Source: Lentisphaerae bacterium RIFOXYA12_64_32 (GTDB lineage Bacteria; Verrucomicrobiota; Lentisphaeria; Oligosphaerales; YB12-FULL-65-16). Taken from it: a stretch of 34,581 nt of DNA. Below are positions 1-8,759 of this stretch, piece after piece. The stretch covers positions 1 through 34,581 of the forward strand of contig MHBL01000440.1 in the NCBI GenBank assembly GCA_001803235.1. Reading direction: 5' to 3'. The notes beneath the pieces were generated by a model. That model had not been told where the DNA came from. It did not search any database and worked only from the letters and a program-made list of their open reading frames with translations. Position numbers and translations under genes: made by a program. Positions within the stretch are counted from its first letter, which is position 1; each line of letters opens with the position of its first letter.

Positions 1-3
1 TCC

Positions 4-59
4 AGGCGCCAGCCCCGGTCAACCGTCGACCTTATCTCCACCCGCGACTGACGCATTAC
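4..59 (-). repeat. Left copy of 56-bp end repeat
   Basis: This block matches the reverse complement of 34525-34580 at 51 of 56 positions without gaps. The five differences lie mostly in the first half. It can fold: GGTC (about 17-20) pairs with GACC (about 28-31), and an outer GCGCCAG/CTGACGC pairing is possible with one mismatch. I see no ORF in it. It lies at the very edge of the window, so its outer limit may be cut. Confidence 0.85.
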
Positions 60-78
60 GAAAACGCGGTGGTCGCGC

Positions 79-107
79 TTGACACGCATCGGTCCAGCGT
101 GTATTTA
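79..107 (+). promoter_or_regulatory. Sigma70-type promoter of the GntR/LacI regulator
   Basis: A perfect TTGACA (79-84) and a TATTTA -10 (102-107) are separated by 17 bp. The predicted transcription start is near 113, inside the palindrome that follows. The surrounding 30 bp are unusually AT-rich for this window. Confidence 0.65.
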
Positions 108-112
108 TATAC

Positions 113-128
113 AAGGTTATACAACCTT
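113..128. promoter_or_regulatory. Palindromic operator, probable autoregulation site
   Basis: AAGGTT-ATAC-AACCTT is a perfect 6+4+6 palindrome placed directly after the -10 box, and it is flanked by TATATAC-like runs on both sides. A GntR-type winged helix dimer usually binds such a site. Its position over the predicted start of transcription suggests that the regulator encoded just downstream represses itself. I saw no second copy in front of the other genes of the locus. Confidence 0.6.
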
Positions 129-162
129 ATATACTCATGGGATCCTGGGCAAGGTGATCGGG

Positions 163-1287
163 ATGGCGAAGAGCAGAACCAGCGCTGCGCCGCTGTACCT
201 GCGGGTCAAGCAGGGGTTGCTGGATCGCGTCCGTTCCGGCAAGTATGCGGCGGGGCAGCAGATTCCGACCACGGCCGAACTCTGCCGGCAGTTTTCGGTC
301 AGTTCGATCACGGTGCGGCGTGCGGTTCAGGAGCTGACGGCGGAGGGCGTTTTGTCCGGTCGGGCGGGGAAGGGTCTGTTTGTCCGCGGCGACGCGGCGC
401 GCAACGGTGATCGTCTGGTCGGTTTGGTGATTCCTGACCTGGCGAGCAACCCGTTCTTCGGCGCCATGCTTCAGGGCATTGAGGCGCGTTTGTCGCCGGC
501 GGGCTATCGCCTGTTGATCGGCATCAGCGGCAACGAGCCGGACCGGGAGTGCGAGGTGGTGCGGGACTTCCTGGGGCGTTCGCTGGACGGCCTGATCATC
601 ACGCCGGTGGTGCACCGGCGTGCGCCGGCGACGGTTGAGTTGCTGCGCGAGGCGGTTGCGGCGCGTTTACCGGTCGTGTTCCTGGACCGGCGTTTGCCAA
701 ACCTCGCGGCGGACTACGCCGGCTCGAACAATCAGGAGGGCGGCTACCAGGCGACGGCGTACCTGCTTGAACGCGGGCACCGGCGCGTTGGCTTTGTCTA
801 TGCGTTGGACGCGAACACGGTGCAGGACCGGTTGCGCGGCTATCGTCAGGCGCTGGCGGATGCCGGCGTGGCGTTCGTTCCGAGTCTGGTCCGAGGCGGT
901 GCCGGTGAGGAACTCGGTTACGACGGTGCGGGGAAGAAGCACGCCTTGGAGTTGCTGCGGGCGGCGGCCGTGCCCACAGCGATCCTCACCTGCAGTGATG
1001 CCATTGCTCTGGGCGTGTATGACGCCTGCCGGCAGTTGGGGCTGCGGATTCCGCAGGACGTGTCGGTGATCGGGTACGACGACCTGCCGTACGGGCCGTG
1101 GTGCACGCCGGCCCTGACCACCGTGCATCAGTCGCAGTTGCAGATTGGCGAGACGGCGGCGGACCTGCTTCTGGCACGAATCGAGAACCGCGATGCGTGT
1201 GCGCGAGAAGTTCTGCTGCAGACGCACCTGGTCGAGCGGGAGTCGTGTGCGACAGTCGAGATCGAGCGGAAGGCGCGGATTGCCTGA
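163..1287 (+). CDS. GntR-headed LacI-type transcriptional regulator
   Basis: A 374-residue regulator. Residues about 9-75 form a GntR winged helix (PLYLRVKQGLLDRV, then IPTTAELCRQF and SSITVRRAVQELTAEGVL). Residues about 80-365 form a LacI/periplasmic-binding-protein type sensor (GLVIPDLASNPFFGAMLQGI, DGLIITPV, VVFLDR, ILTCSDAIALGVYDACRQLG, VSVIGYDD). In this family the sensor binds a sugar and changes DNA binding. The ATG at 163 is chosen because AAGG lies 8 nt upstream and because the GntR domain begins right after it; an in-frame GTG at 154 is the alternative. It precedes a pseudopilin and a set of glycoside hydrolases on the same strand, so it probably controls them as well as itself. The sugar is unknown. 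Confidence 0.9.
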   Translation: MAKSRTSAAPLYLRVKQGLLDRVRSGKYAAGQQIPTTAELCRQFSVSSITVRRAVQELTAEGVLSGRAGKGLFVRGDAARNGDRLVGLVIPDLASNPFFGAMLQGIEARLSPAGYRLLIGISGNEPDRECEVVRDFLGRSLDGLIITPVVHRRAPATVELLREAVAARLPVVFLDRRLPNLAADYAGSNNQEGGYQATAYLLERGHRRVGFVYALDANTVQDRLRGYRQALADAGVAFVPSLVRGGAGEELGYDGAGKKHALELLRAAAVPTAILTCSDAIALGVYDACRQLGLRIPQDVSVIGYDDLPYGPWCTPALTTVHQSQLQIGETAADLLLARIENRDACAREVLLQTHLVERESCATVEIERKARIA

Positions 1288-1312
1288 GTTCAGGACAATG
1301 GAGGCCGGGAAC

Positions 1313-1984
1313 ATGCGGACGAGGAATTTCACCCTGATCGAGTTGCTGGTCGTGATCGCCATCATCGGCATTCTGGCGTCGTTGCTGCTGCCATCGCTGA
1401 CCCAGGCCAAGGAGAAAGCCAAGGCCATCCAATGCATTTCGAACCTCAAGCAGATAAGCCTCGGTAAAGACCAGTACATGGACGACAACAACGAGTACTA
1501 CCCGTACCCCTGGTTCGACCCGGCTGAGGCTCCACCGCCGGACGTATGCAAGGCGGGCAACATCGCGCCGCAGCAGTTGATCATCGAGTACATCGGTGAC
1601 GCGGGCATTTTCTTCTGTCCGAGCAATACGGACGCGGTAACGACCTACAACTGGTGGTGCTGGGGCGGGCACGCGCGGTTTGCGGGCGCGACCGCCGGCA
1701 ACAGCTACATGTTCAGCGAGCACGGCACCTCCCGCGGCCACCGACGACAGCAGACGAAGAAGGCCGAGACGTTTGGGTATGCCGCGGAAGGGCATCTGGC
1801 GCCGAACGGCTGGAGTTGGCGCACGCTCGACCCTTTCCGCGGCTTTGCCGCGAACGATTTCTGGAATGTGCGCATCCATTGGAGCCACATGCTGCGCGTC
1901 AACATGCTCTTCGGCGACGGACATGCAGGGAGTATTCAGCAACTCGGCGCCGGGATCAAGGAACGGAGCGACCTGGCGAACTGA
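1313..1984 (+). CDS. Pseudopilin-like protein with prepilin cleavage site and H-X9-DG motif
   Basis: A 223-residue protein. Its N terminus is a class III prepilin signal (MRTRNFTLIELLVVIAIIGI): short basic leader, F+1, E+5 and one hydrophobic helix that anchors the protein and can assemble into a pseudopilus. Near the C terminus, H192 followed nine residues later by D202-G203 fits the H-X9-DG processing-associated motif of PVC-group pseudopilins. The ATG at 1313 is preceded by GGAG with a 9-nt gap; an in-frame ATG at 1298 lacks a comparable site. It begins 26 bp after the regulator and is probably co-transcribed with it. Such proteins are very numerous in Lentisphaerae genomes next to GntR/LacI regulators and glycosidases, but their job there is not established. 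Confidence 0.85.
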   Translation: MRTRNFTLIELLVVIAIIGILASLLLPSLTQAKEKAKAIQCISNLKQISLGKDQYMDDNNEYYPYPWFDPAEAPPPDVCKAGNIAPQQLIIEYIGDAGIFFCPSNTDAVTTYNWWCWGGHARFAGATAGNSYMFSEHGTSRGHRRQQTKKAETFGYAAEGHLAPNGWSWRTLDPFRGFAANDFWNVRIHWSHMLRVNMLFGDGHAGSIQQLGAGIKERSDLAN

Positions 1985-2241
1985 TGCAAGCGCGGAGCCA
2001 AGGTTTCAGTGTTCAGGTTTCAGGGTTAGGACGTTTGGGAGGCCGGGTTTGTCCCGCCGGCGACGCGTCAGCCGGACCGCGTGAACGCGGGACCACAAGC
2101 CTGCCGCTGTCCTAGGTTCGTAGTCCCGCCTTCAGGCGGTCCGGGTGTGACGCCGCGAGTCCCATCCCGAGACGGCAGAATCGTTGGGCGCCGCGCCCCG
2201 AAACCCGAAACATCCATCCCAACCCAAGGAGACCACAAACT
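1985..2241 (+). other. Spacer with short repeats before the GH42-like gene
   Basis: No gene is supported here. It holds short TTTCAG-type repeats (about 2004-2027), the palindromic CCGCCTTCAGGCGG element listed separately, and an AAGGAG ribosome-binding site (2226-2231) for the next gene. Confidence 0.6.
2121..2143. repeat. Short palindromic repeat of the CCGCCTTCAGGCGG family
   Basis: CCGCC-TTCA-GGCGG (2126-2139) is a hairpin preceded by TAGTC. Relatives occur at 9006-9020, 9082-9095 (as CCGGCTTCAGCCGG), 13538-13552 and 26396-26415, the last sharing CTTCAGGCGGTCCGG with this copy. This is an interspersed repeat family of the genome. Confidence 0.6.
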
Positions 2242-5200
2242 ATGCTGTCTACGCACCGTGGCCTGACCGTCCTGTTCGCTGCCGCGGTTCTCGGTCTCAC
2301 TGCGTCTCTCTCGGCCGAGCCGCCGCAGTGGCGCAACCGGGTCGACAACGCCAGTTTCGAGGCCGTGGACACCAGCGGCATTCCGAGCGGGTGGGCCTGG
2401 GCCCCGGGCAAGACGCAGGCGCAGGTGAGCGTCGATCGGACCGTGGCCCGGTCGGGCAATTCCTCGCTGAAGATTGTCAATCCCACGCCGCTGGCGCCCA
2501 ACGTCTTCGCGCGGCTATCCCGGCGCTGCGCCGCAATGCCGAACACCGACTACACGCTGTCCTGCTACGTCAAGTCGGCCGTGGTGGGCAAGATCTGGAT
2601 CGGTGGCGGTCGCAACTGGGAGTTCCGCTTCCCGTTCCCGGCCGCCGCGCCGGAATGGACGCGCGTGGTCGGCACGTTCCGCACGGAATCAGGCGAGCAG
2701 GGCGAATGGTTTACGATCACGATCCTGTGCGAAGACGTGACCGGGGGGGTGTGGATCGACGACGTCATGCTCGAGCCCGGGACGCTCGCGACCGATTTCG
2801 TGTTCGACACGCCACTGCCGGCCGGCGACACGGTCCTGGAAGTGCGACCGTACGCCTTGGGGGAGAACCTGTTGGGAAACTCCTCGTTTGAGACGGTGGA
2901 CGGGAACCGGCCGCGGGGCTGGCTGTTCGACGCGCGCAACACGGATGCGGCGCTGAAGATCGACCAGGCCGTGACACACAGCGGGCAGAGTTCGCTGCTC
3001 TTCACCAACGGCACGCCGTTCGGACCGCACGTCTACGCAGCGCTGTTCGCGACCGCTGGCGTGAGCGTGAAGCCGTCGACATCGTACACATTCTCGGCCT
3101 ACGTGCGCAGTGCGGGGCCGGCGAACGCGTGGTTCGGCGGCGGCAAGGACTGGCGGGTGCGCTGCCACGTTCCCGGCACGGGCGGCGAGTGGCGCCGAGT
3201 CAGCCGCAGTTTCGTCACCCAACCGGACGAGACCAGCATGCCGGTGCTGATCGTGACCGAGGCGCCGACCGCCGGGTTCTGGATTGACGATGTGAAGCTG
3301 GAGGAAGGTCCGTTGGTGACGCCGTACCTGCCGGAGGGCCAGGCCCAGGCAGCCACGGTCGAGTGGCAACTGCGGCCGCTGAAGCCGACAGAGACACGGC
3401 ACGGCGCGCTGAACGGGTGGTGGAACCCGACCCGGTATCCGCCGGACTCGACCGTGTTCCTGGCCGGCGGCTTCTGGCTCGACGGGACTCTGACCGTACC
3501 CGACGGGGTCGAGGCGACCGGCGTGTCCTGCCGGTTGCTCGACGGCGATGGGAAGGAGCTGGTGAAGCGCGAGGCCCCGTGCGGAATCCGCAAGGGCGTC
3601 GGGTTGATCTCGTTCGGGTGCGGACGGCGCGATCTTGACGCTGCGAAGCTCACGGCGGAGTGCGTCGTGACCGGACCGGGCGGGGCCCGGTTGGCCGCGG
3701 GGCAAGTGTCGCTGAGTTGTATCGTGCCGGCGCAGTTCGAGGCGAAACTGAAGCGGGTCGACGAACTGCTCGCCGAACTGCGGGCGCGGATCGAGCAGCT
3801 TAAGCCGCGCGGCTTGGAGTCGCGCGCGTTGGCGACCACGACCGTGTTGGAGAACTTCACGGCGTGGGCTCGCGAAGACGCGGAGCGCGGCGAGTTCGGT
3901 CGCGCCTATGACGCCGCGGTCGACATGGTGGAACTGGGCGAGCGGCGTCTGGTCGAGGCGGACACTGTCCTGGCGGGCACGCACCCGGGGTTTGCGGCGT
4001 GGCGCTACGCGACCGGTCCGATCCGGATCGACGGCCCGGCGTTCGTGGCCGACAGTGTCAACTCGACCGATGGCCGGCGCGAGCAGCGCCCGGTGTTCTT
4101 CTGCGGCTACGGCCACTTCGGCGCGGTCCGGCGCGACATTGAGAAATTCCCGGCGTACGGCGCGAACATGATCCAGATCGAGTTCGGCCCGAGTAGCGTA
4201 CTGACGGCTGAGGACCAGTACAGTGACAAGACGATCGACGACTTCCTCAAGGTCTGCGACCGCGCCGCCGCGGTTGGCGTGACGATCAATCTGCTGCTGA
4301 GTCCGCACTATTTCCCGGGTTGGGCGTTCCAGAAGTGGCCGCACCTGGCGAACGCGTCGGGCGGGTTTCTGAAGTACGACATCAATGCGCCCGAGGCGCG
4401 CATGGTCATCGAGAAGTCGCTGCGCTACGTCATTCCTCGGATCAAGGATCATCCGGCCATCCACAGCCTGTGCATGAGCAACGAGCCGGTGTTCGCCGAT
4501 ATGGAGAAGTCGGAGTTTTGTGCCAAGCTGTGGCGCGACTGGTTGCAGCGCCGGTACGGTGAGATCGGGCGTCTGAACGCGGTATGGGGCACGGCATTCG
4601 CGAGTTTCGACGCGGTACCGGTCGAGAAGGATTTCACCGACACTGCGGCGACGTACGACTTCGTCTGTTTCAATCAGGAGCAGTTCGCCGGCTGGCACCG
4701 CTGGATGGCTGACATCATTCATGAGATGGCGCCGGCCATGCCGGTGCACGCCAAGATCATGATGATGGCGCACTGGTACCGCAACAACCACGGCATATGG
4801 AGCGTCGACCCCGAACTGTTCGGCGACCTCAGCCAGATTCATGGCAACGACTGCTGCAAGTGGTACGTGCAGCCGGCGGCGGGCGACGTGGCGGACCCGA
4901 AAGCCTGGGCCAACGGCTGGGTCGGCGAAAACATGGGCTACGACTTCCAGCGCGCGATGGGTGACAAGCCGGTGTTCGACTCGGAGAACCATTTCATCCT
5001 CGACCGGTACGTGGACTTTGTCCCGGCCGAGCATCTGTACAACGTCATGTGGCAGGGGGCGGTGCACGGCATGAGCGCTTCGACGTCATGGGTCTGGGAA
5101 CGGACGTTTGAGGTGTCGCACGACTTCACGGGCAGCATCATGCACCGCCCGGCGTGCACCGAGGCGCAGAACCTGGCATGCCTTGATCTGAACCGTCTTT

Positions 5201-5895
5201 CACGTGAAGTAACTGCGCTGCAAAGAGTTAAGCCACACATCGTGTTGCTCTCGTCCTTGGCGTCGAACCTCTACGACAAGGACTATGTGCGTGCGTTGCA
5301 GGAGGCGTATGTCGCGTTCCTGATGGCCGGCGTGCCGGTCGGGTTTGTGACAGAGCGGCAGTTGGAGCGCTGGAACCAGGGCGGCGAGGTGCCGTACCCG
5401 CTGCAGGGCGCGAAATTGCTGGTACTGCCCGGCGTGACGCGCATCTCCGATGCGACGCTGGCAGGGGTAGCGAAGCTCGCCACCGCGGGCGGCACGGTGC
5501 TGCGGATCGGGACGTGTTTCACACACGACGAGCACAACCGGTCGCGCCAGGCGGCCGCAACGGTGCCGGGCACGGTTTGGGATCCGGCGAAGCCGCAGGA
5601 CTTGTGGCCGCGCTGCCGTGCGCTGCTCAAGGAACTCGGCATCGCGCCACCCGTCGAGCTGGTCGACGCGACCGGCAACCCGGTGTGGGGTGTCGAGATG
5701 CTGACCACGGAACTGGACGGCAAGCTGCTGGTGAACCTGGCGAACTACCTGCGGATCCCGCAGACGCAGGTGCGGTTGGTGGCGGGCGGGCGCGATGTCG
5801 CCGGGCAGGACCTGACCAACCTGCGCCCGCTCAGCGGCCCGTTCACGCTCGCACCGCTGATGCCGATGCTGGCCGCGGTGGATGCGGGACAGTGA
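2242..5895 (+). CDS. Secreted GH42-like glycoside hydrolase with two CBM4/9-like modules
   Basis: A 1217-residue exported protein. The signal peptide is about residues 1-24 (RGLTVLFAAAVLGLTASLSA). Two tandem CBM4/9-type beta-sandwich modules follow (about 27-190 and 203-370; each has a NSSFE/NASFE start and ends in WIDDV). A helical segment spans about 500-590. A GH42/GH-A TIM barrel (about 600-1000) has the acid/base candidate E748 in MSNEPVF and the nucleophile candidate E915 in VFDSENHF. Their 167-residue spacing is like GH42 beta-galactosidases, and the YGEIGRLNAVWGTAF stretch is typical of that family. About 1015-1160 resembles the GH42 Rossmann/trimerisation domain (IVLLSSLASNLYDKDYV; AKLLVLPGV). 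AAGGAG lies 10 nt before the ATG. It should act on a beta-linked glycan outside the cytoplasm; the exact substrate is not predictable. It is much longer than classic GH42 enzymes (about 650-700) because of the N-terminal modules. Confidence 0.85.
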   Translation: MLSTHRGLTVLFAAAVLGLTASLSAEPPQWRNRVDNASFEAVDTSGIPSGWAWAPGKTQAQVSVDRTVARSGNSSLKIVNPTPLAPNVFARLSRRCAAMPNTDYTLSCYVKSAVVGKIWIGGGRNWEFRFPFPAAAPEWTRVVGTFRTESGEQGEWFTITILCEDVTGGVWIDDVMLEPGTLATDFVFDTPLPAGDTVLEVRPYALGENLLGNSSFETVDGNRPRGWLFDARNTDAALKIDQAVTHSGQSSLLFTNGTPFGPHVYAALFATAGVSVKPSTSYTFSAYVRSAGPANAWFGGGKDWRVRCHVPGTGGEWRRVSRSFVTQPDETSMPVLIVTEAPTAGFWIDDVKLEEGPLVTPYLPEGQAQAATVEWQLRPLKPTETRHGALNGWWNPTRYPPDSTVFLAGGFWLDGTLTVPDGVEATGVSCRLLDGDGKELVKREAPCGIRKGVGLISFGCGRRDLDAAKLTAECVVTGPGGARLAAGQVSLSCIVPAQFEAKLKRVDELLAELRARIEQLKPRGLESRALATTTVLENFTAWAREDAERGEFGRAYDAAVDMVELGERRLVEADTVLAGTHPGFAAWRYATGPIRIDGPAFVADSVNSTDGRREQRPVFFCGYGHFGAVRRDIEKFPAYGANMIQIEFGPSSVLTAEDQYSDKTIDDFLKVCDRAAAVGVTINLLLSPHYFPGWAFQKWPHLANASGGFLKYDINAPEARMVIEKSLRYVIPRIKDHPAIHSLCMSNEPVFADMEKSEFCAKLWRDWLQRRYGEIGRLNAVWGTAFASFDAVPVEKDFTDTAATYDFVCFNQEQFAGWHRWMADIIHEMAPAMPVHAKIMMMAHWYRNNHGIWSVDPELFGDLSQIHGNDCCKWYVQPAAGDVADPKAWANGWVGENMGYDFQRAMGDKPVFDSENHFILDRYVDFVPAEHLYNVMWQGAVHGMSASTSWVWERTFEVSHDFTGSIMHRPACTEAQNLACLDLNRLSREVTALQRVKPHIVLLSSLASNLYDKDYVRALQEAYVAFLMAGVPVGFVTERQLERWNQGGEVPYPLQGAKLLVLPGVTRISDATLAGVAKLATAGGTVLRIGTCFTHDEHNRSRQAAATVPGTVWDPAKPQDLWPRCRALLKELGIAPPVELVDATGNPVWGVEMLTTELDGKLLVNLANYLRIPQTQVRLVAGGRDVAGQDLTNLRPLSGPFTLAPLMPMLAAVDAGQ

Positions 5896-5910
5896 GCGCG
5901 GGGCACGGGA

Positions 5911-5937
5911 ACGGACCAAACGGACCAAGCGGACACC
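5911..5937 (+). repeat. 9-bp tandem repeat (CGGACCAAA-type)
   Basis: Three 9-bp units, CGGACCAAA, CGGACCAAG and a diverged CGGACACCG, sit between two glycosidase genes. The same unit type recurs inverted at 20231-20265 and 32519-32536. Confidence 0.55.
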
Positions 5938-5964
5938 GAACACGAAGAGCGGAGGATACAGGGC

Positions 5965-7974
5965 ATGCGTGGTCAACTGGGCAGCGTAGGTTGGTTGGCG
6001 GTGTGTCTCGGCCTGGCGGCGTGGCTGGGGGCGGGCAGTGCGGGTGCGGTTGCCGGCGAGTACACCGGCATGCCGCCGTTCGTGACCGGCGCGTGTACGC
6101 ACTTCGGGCAGGGCAAGGGGCTGCTGGACGCGAACTTGTCGCTGTTCACGCAGGCGGGCATCATGGCCATCCGTGACGAGGCGTACTGGGGCGGGGTCGA
6201 ACAGGAGAAGGGCAAGCTGGTGATGCCCGAGAGTTACCTCACCTACATCGACCGCGCCGTCGCGGCGGGCGTGATGCCGCTGACGATTCTGGACTACGCG
6301 AACCGGTTCTACGACGGCGGCGACTACCCGCGCTCGGCCGAAGCTGTCGAGGGGTTTGCGCGGTACTGCGAGTTTGTCGTCACCGCAGGCAAGGGCAAGG
6401 TGAGGCTGTACCAGGTCTGGAACGAGTGGGACGGCGGGTGCGGCATGCCGAAGCAGTTCCACGGCAAGGGCGATCCGGAGAGCTATGTGAAGCTGCTGCG
6501 GGTGGTCTATCCGCGGATCAAGGCGATCGATCCGGCGGTCATCGTGATCAGCAACTCCGTGTGTCACGGCGACGCGTACCTCGAGTCGTTGATGAAACTC
6601 GGCATGCTCGAGTGCTGCGACGTGGTGTCGCTGCATACCTATAACTACAATGGGCTCGACCGGACCCCGGAAGACTGGCTGGTGCGGATGAAAGGCGTTG
6701 ACGAGATGCTGCGGCGGTACAGCGGCGGCGCGGAAGTGCCGCTCGTCGTGACGGAGATGGGCTGGCCGACGCATGTGCCGCGCGGCGGCACGGATCCGGA
6801 AGAGTCGGGGTCGTTCCTGGCCCGGCTCTACCTGCTGGCCCGGACGCTGCCGTACATCAAGGGCATTTGGTGGTATGACTTCCAGGACGACGGCTGGGAC
6901 CCGGAGGAAAACGAGAACAACTTCGGCATGGTGCGCGCCGACCTGACGCCGAAGCCGTCCTGGTTCGCCATGGCCGGCGTTTCCGAACTGGTCCGGAACG
7001 CGGAATTTGTCGAGCGCCTTGATGCCGGCGATCCCAACGTCTGGGTTCTGCGCTATCGTTACGTGGACGGGCGCCAGGCCTTGGCCGTCTGGATCGCGTA
7101 TCCGGACGACGACTGGCAGGTGGCGCTGCGCAATGCGGCGGCGACGCCTGCGCCGGTCAAGGTGTGGCGGGTCGGCGACCGGGCACTGGATCGCGCCTGG
7201 GGGACGCGGCGTTGGTACGAGAAGGGCGCGCCGACCGCGCCGGACACGCTGGAGTTGACCGTGCGCGGCCGGCCGTGGATCATTGAGGGCGACCTGGCCG
7301 CTGTCACTGTGGCCGGCCTCACGCGGCGCGAGTTCCCCGAGGCGATGCGGCCGAAGAACGTTGTGCTGCACGTGCCCGGCGGCGCCGGCAGTGCTACGGT
7401 GGTGGGGGCGCCGGTGCGCGAGTATGCCATGGGTGATGAACGCAATTGCCGGCGCCTGGTCGAGACGGCACGCAAGGACGTGAGTGACCTGGACGCCTCA
7501 TTCCATGTCACCTACGACCGCGACCGGTTGATGGTCACCGTGACGGTCACTGACGACGCGTTCTGCCAGACGTTCGCGGGCGAGGACACGTGGAAAGGCG
7601 ACGGCATCCAGATCGCGTTCCAGGCGTTTGCCGGTGACGACATGCCGCCGTCGACCGCGTACACGGAACTGGATGTGGCGCTGACCGCGACCGGGCCGTT
7701 CGTCTACCGACGTCACGCCCAGTCCGGCGCCGAACCCGGCCTGCTGCCGGCCGTGCAACTGCAGGCGAACCGCGACGGGACGCGCGTGGTCTACGAACTG
7801 GTTCTGCCCGTGGCCGCGGTGGACTTGCCGCCGCTGGTGCGCGGCACCGTCATCGGCTTCTCGTTGCTCGTCAACGACAATGACGGCGGCGAGCGCAAGG
7901 CGTACCTGCACTGGGGCGACGGCATCGGCGGTGGCAAGAACCCGTTGCTGTACAGCATGTTAGGGATGGAGTGA
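5965..7974 (+). CDS. Secreted GH39/GH5-like hydrolase with CBM9-like C-terminal module
   Basis: A 669-residue exported protein. The signal peptide is about residues 1-29 (LAVCLGLAAWLGAGSAGAVA). A clan GH-A TIM barrel (about 35-350) has the acid/base candidate E154 in QVWNEWDGG, the nucleophile candidate E264 in VVTEMGWPTH, and the barrel end IWWYDFQDDGWDP. A middle beta domain covers about 350-470, and a CBM9/DOMON-like module about 475-669 (LMVTVTVTDDAF, DGIQIAF, GFSLLVNDNDG). GGAGGA lies 8 nt before the ATG. The gene follows the GH42-like gene by 69 bp and probably shares its transcript. The fold and both catalytic acids are clear, but the family number (39, 5 or an unassigned GH-A group) and the substrate are not. 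Confidence 0.8.
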   Translation: MRGQLGSVGWLAVCLGLAAWLGAGSAGAVAGEYTGMPPFVTGACTHFGQGKGLLDANLSLFTQAGIMAIRDEAYWGGVEQEKGKLVMPESYLTYIDRAVAAGVMPLTILDYANRFYDGGDYPRSAEAVEGFARYCEFVVTAGKGKVRLYQVWNEWDGGCGMPKQFHGKGDPESYVKLLRVVYPRIKAIDPAVIVISNSVCHGDAYLESLMKLGMLECCDVVSLHTYNYNGLDRTPEDWLVRMKGVDEMLRRYSGGAEVPLVVTEMGWPTHVPRGGTDPEESGSFLARLYLLARTLPYIKGIWWYDFQDDGWDPEENENNFGMVRADLTPKPSWFAMAGVSELVRNAEFVERLDAGDPNVWVLRYRYVDGRQALAVWIAYPDDDWQVALRNAAATPAPVKVWRVGDRALDRAWGTRRWYEKGAPTAPDTLELTVRGRPWIIEGDLAAVTVAGLTRREFPEAMRPKNVVLHVPGGAGSATVVGAPVREYAMGDERNCRRLVETARKDVSDLDASFHVTYDRDRLMVTVTVTDDAFCQTFAGEDTWKGDGIQIAFQAFAGDDMPPSTAYTELDVALTATGPFVYRRHAQSGAEPGLLPAVQLQANRDGTRVVYELVLPVAAVDLPPLVRGTVIGFSLLVNDNDGGERKAYLHWGDGIGGGKNPLLYSMLGME

Positions 7975-8064
7975 GCGGTGCCGCCGTTGGTAGTGGGCTC
8001 GCAGCGTGCGGAACGCAGTGCAGCACCAAGAGCCCATGCGAGGTGGCGCCGTGGGAGCGGGGAT

Positions 8065-8104
8065 GGTGTCTTGCCCGGCGGTCGGCCGCCGGGCTTGCGA
8101 CACC
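8065..8104. repeat. Strong REP-like hairpin in front of the CBM gene
   Basis: GGTGTC (8065-8070) pairs with GACACC (8099-8104), and GCCCGGCGG (8073-8081) pairs with CCGCCGGGC (8086-8094) around a TCGG loop. There is no T-run after it, so it looks like a REP element or an mRNA-stabilising or attenuating structure rather than a classic terminator. It ends 22 nt before the start of the next gene. Confidence 0.55.
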
Positions 8105-8125
8105 ACTACGAGCGGAGACACTGGT

Positions 8126-8740
8126 ATGACGTGGGGCACAGTTATGAGACGACACAGTCGATGGGACGGAGTCCGTTGTGCGTTTGTCGTCGTTACCATG
8201 GCTTTGACAGTGGTTGCTGGTGACGGGACCGCAGTGCAGCTCGGCGACTTCGAGAGCGGTGACGACGGCTGGCGCCTGTCGCTGGGGCGCGAGTTCCCCG
8301 GCGCGCACGGCAATGCGGTGCGCGACGACGCGACCGCGGGCGCGGGGCAGTGGGCGCTGCGACTGGACGGCGCGTTCGGCGAGGGCGGAAACTACGTCGC
8401 GGCCTGCTGCGACCTGGCGACTCCCGTCGAGGCACAGTCACTGCGCTTCCGGGCGCGCGGCATCAACGTGTCGGCCGTGGTGGTGCGCATTCGCGATGCG
8501 ACCGGGCAGTGTCATCAGCAGTCGATCGAGTTGCCGGACGTCGACGGGTGGCAGACCGTCGAGGTGCGGGACTTGGCGTCGCGGGGAGGGGGGGGCTTCT
8601 GGGGCGGCGCGCAGGATGGCGTCTGGCACGGCCCGGCCCAAGCGGTGGCAATCATCCTGGACGGTGGACGGTTGCGCAGTCCGGCGGTGAAGCGCGGGGT
8701 TCTGTGGATCGATGCGGTGGAGTTGATCGGCAAGCCGTGA
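8126..8740 (+). CDS. Small secreted carbohydrate-binding-like beta-sandwich protein
   Basis: A protein of 204 residues. A signal peptide covers about residues 1-30 (RCAFVVVTMALTVVAGDG). The rest is one galactose-binding-like beta-sandwich (VQLGDFESGDDGW, QWALRLDGAF, SLRFRARGINVSAVVVRIRD, WIDAVELIG), the pattern of stand-alone CBM-type domains. The ATG at 8126 has GGAG 8 nt upstream; an in-frame ATG at 8144 also has a G-rich site and gives a tidier signal peptide. No catalytic domain is present. Lying between two glycosidase genes, it may help bind the same glycan or be a detached module of a larger enzyme. The function is inferred from fold pattern only. Confidence 0.65.
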   Translation: MTWGTVMRRHSRWDGVRCAFVVVTMALTVVAGDGTAVQLGDFESGDDGWRLSLGREFPGAHGNAVRDDATAGAGQWALRLDGAFGEGGNYVAACCDLATPVEAQSLRFRARGINVSAVVVRIRDATGQCHQQSIELPDVDGWQTVEVRDLASRGGGGFWGGAQDGVWHGPAQAVAIILDGGRLRSPAVKRGVLWIDAVELIGKP

Positions 8741-8759
8741 TGCGCAGGACGTTTGTGTC

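Noticed and set aside
2689..5067. A long minus-strand frame opposite the GH42-like gene.
   Set aside because: Its composition (rich in Arg, His, Val, Pro) is that of a shadow frame in GC-rich DNA, and the plus strand has a clear signal peptide, domains and ribosome site.
5911..5937. Possible CRISPR-like array of short repeats.
   Set aside because: Units are 9 bp, contiguous and without spacers, so this is a simple tandem repeat. No array or cas gene was seen in the window.
5200..7371. A 723-codon minus-strand frame across two glycosidase genes.
   Set aside because: It spans the ends of two well-supported genes, has no recognisable domain, and follows the third-position GC pattern of the plus-strand genes.
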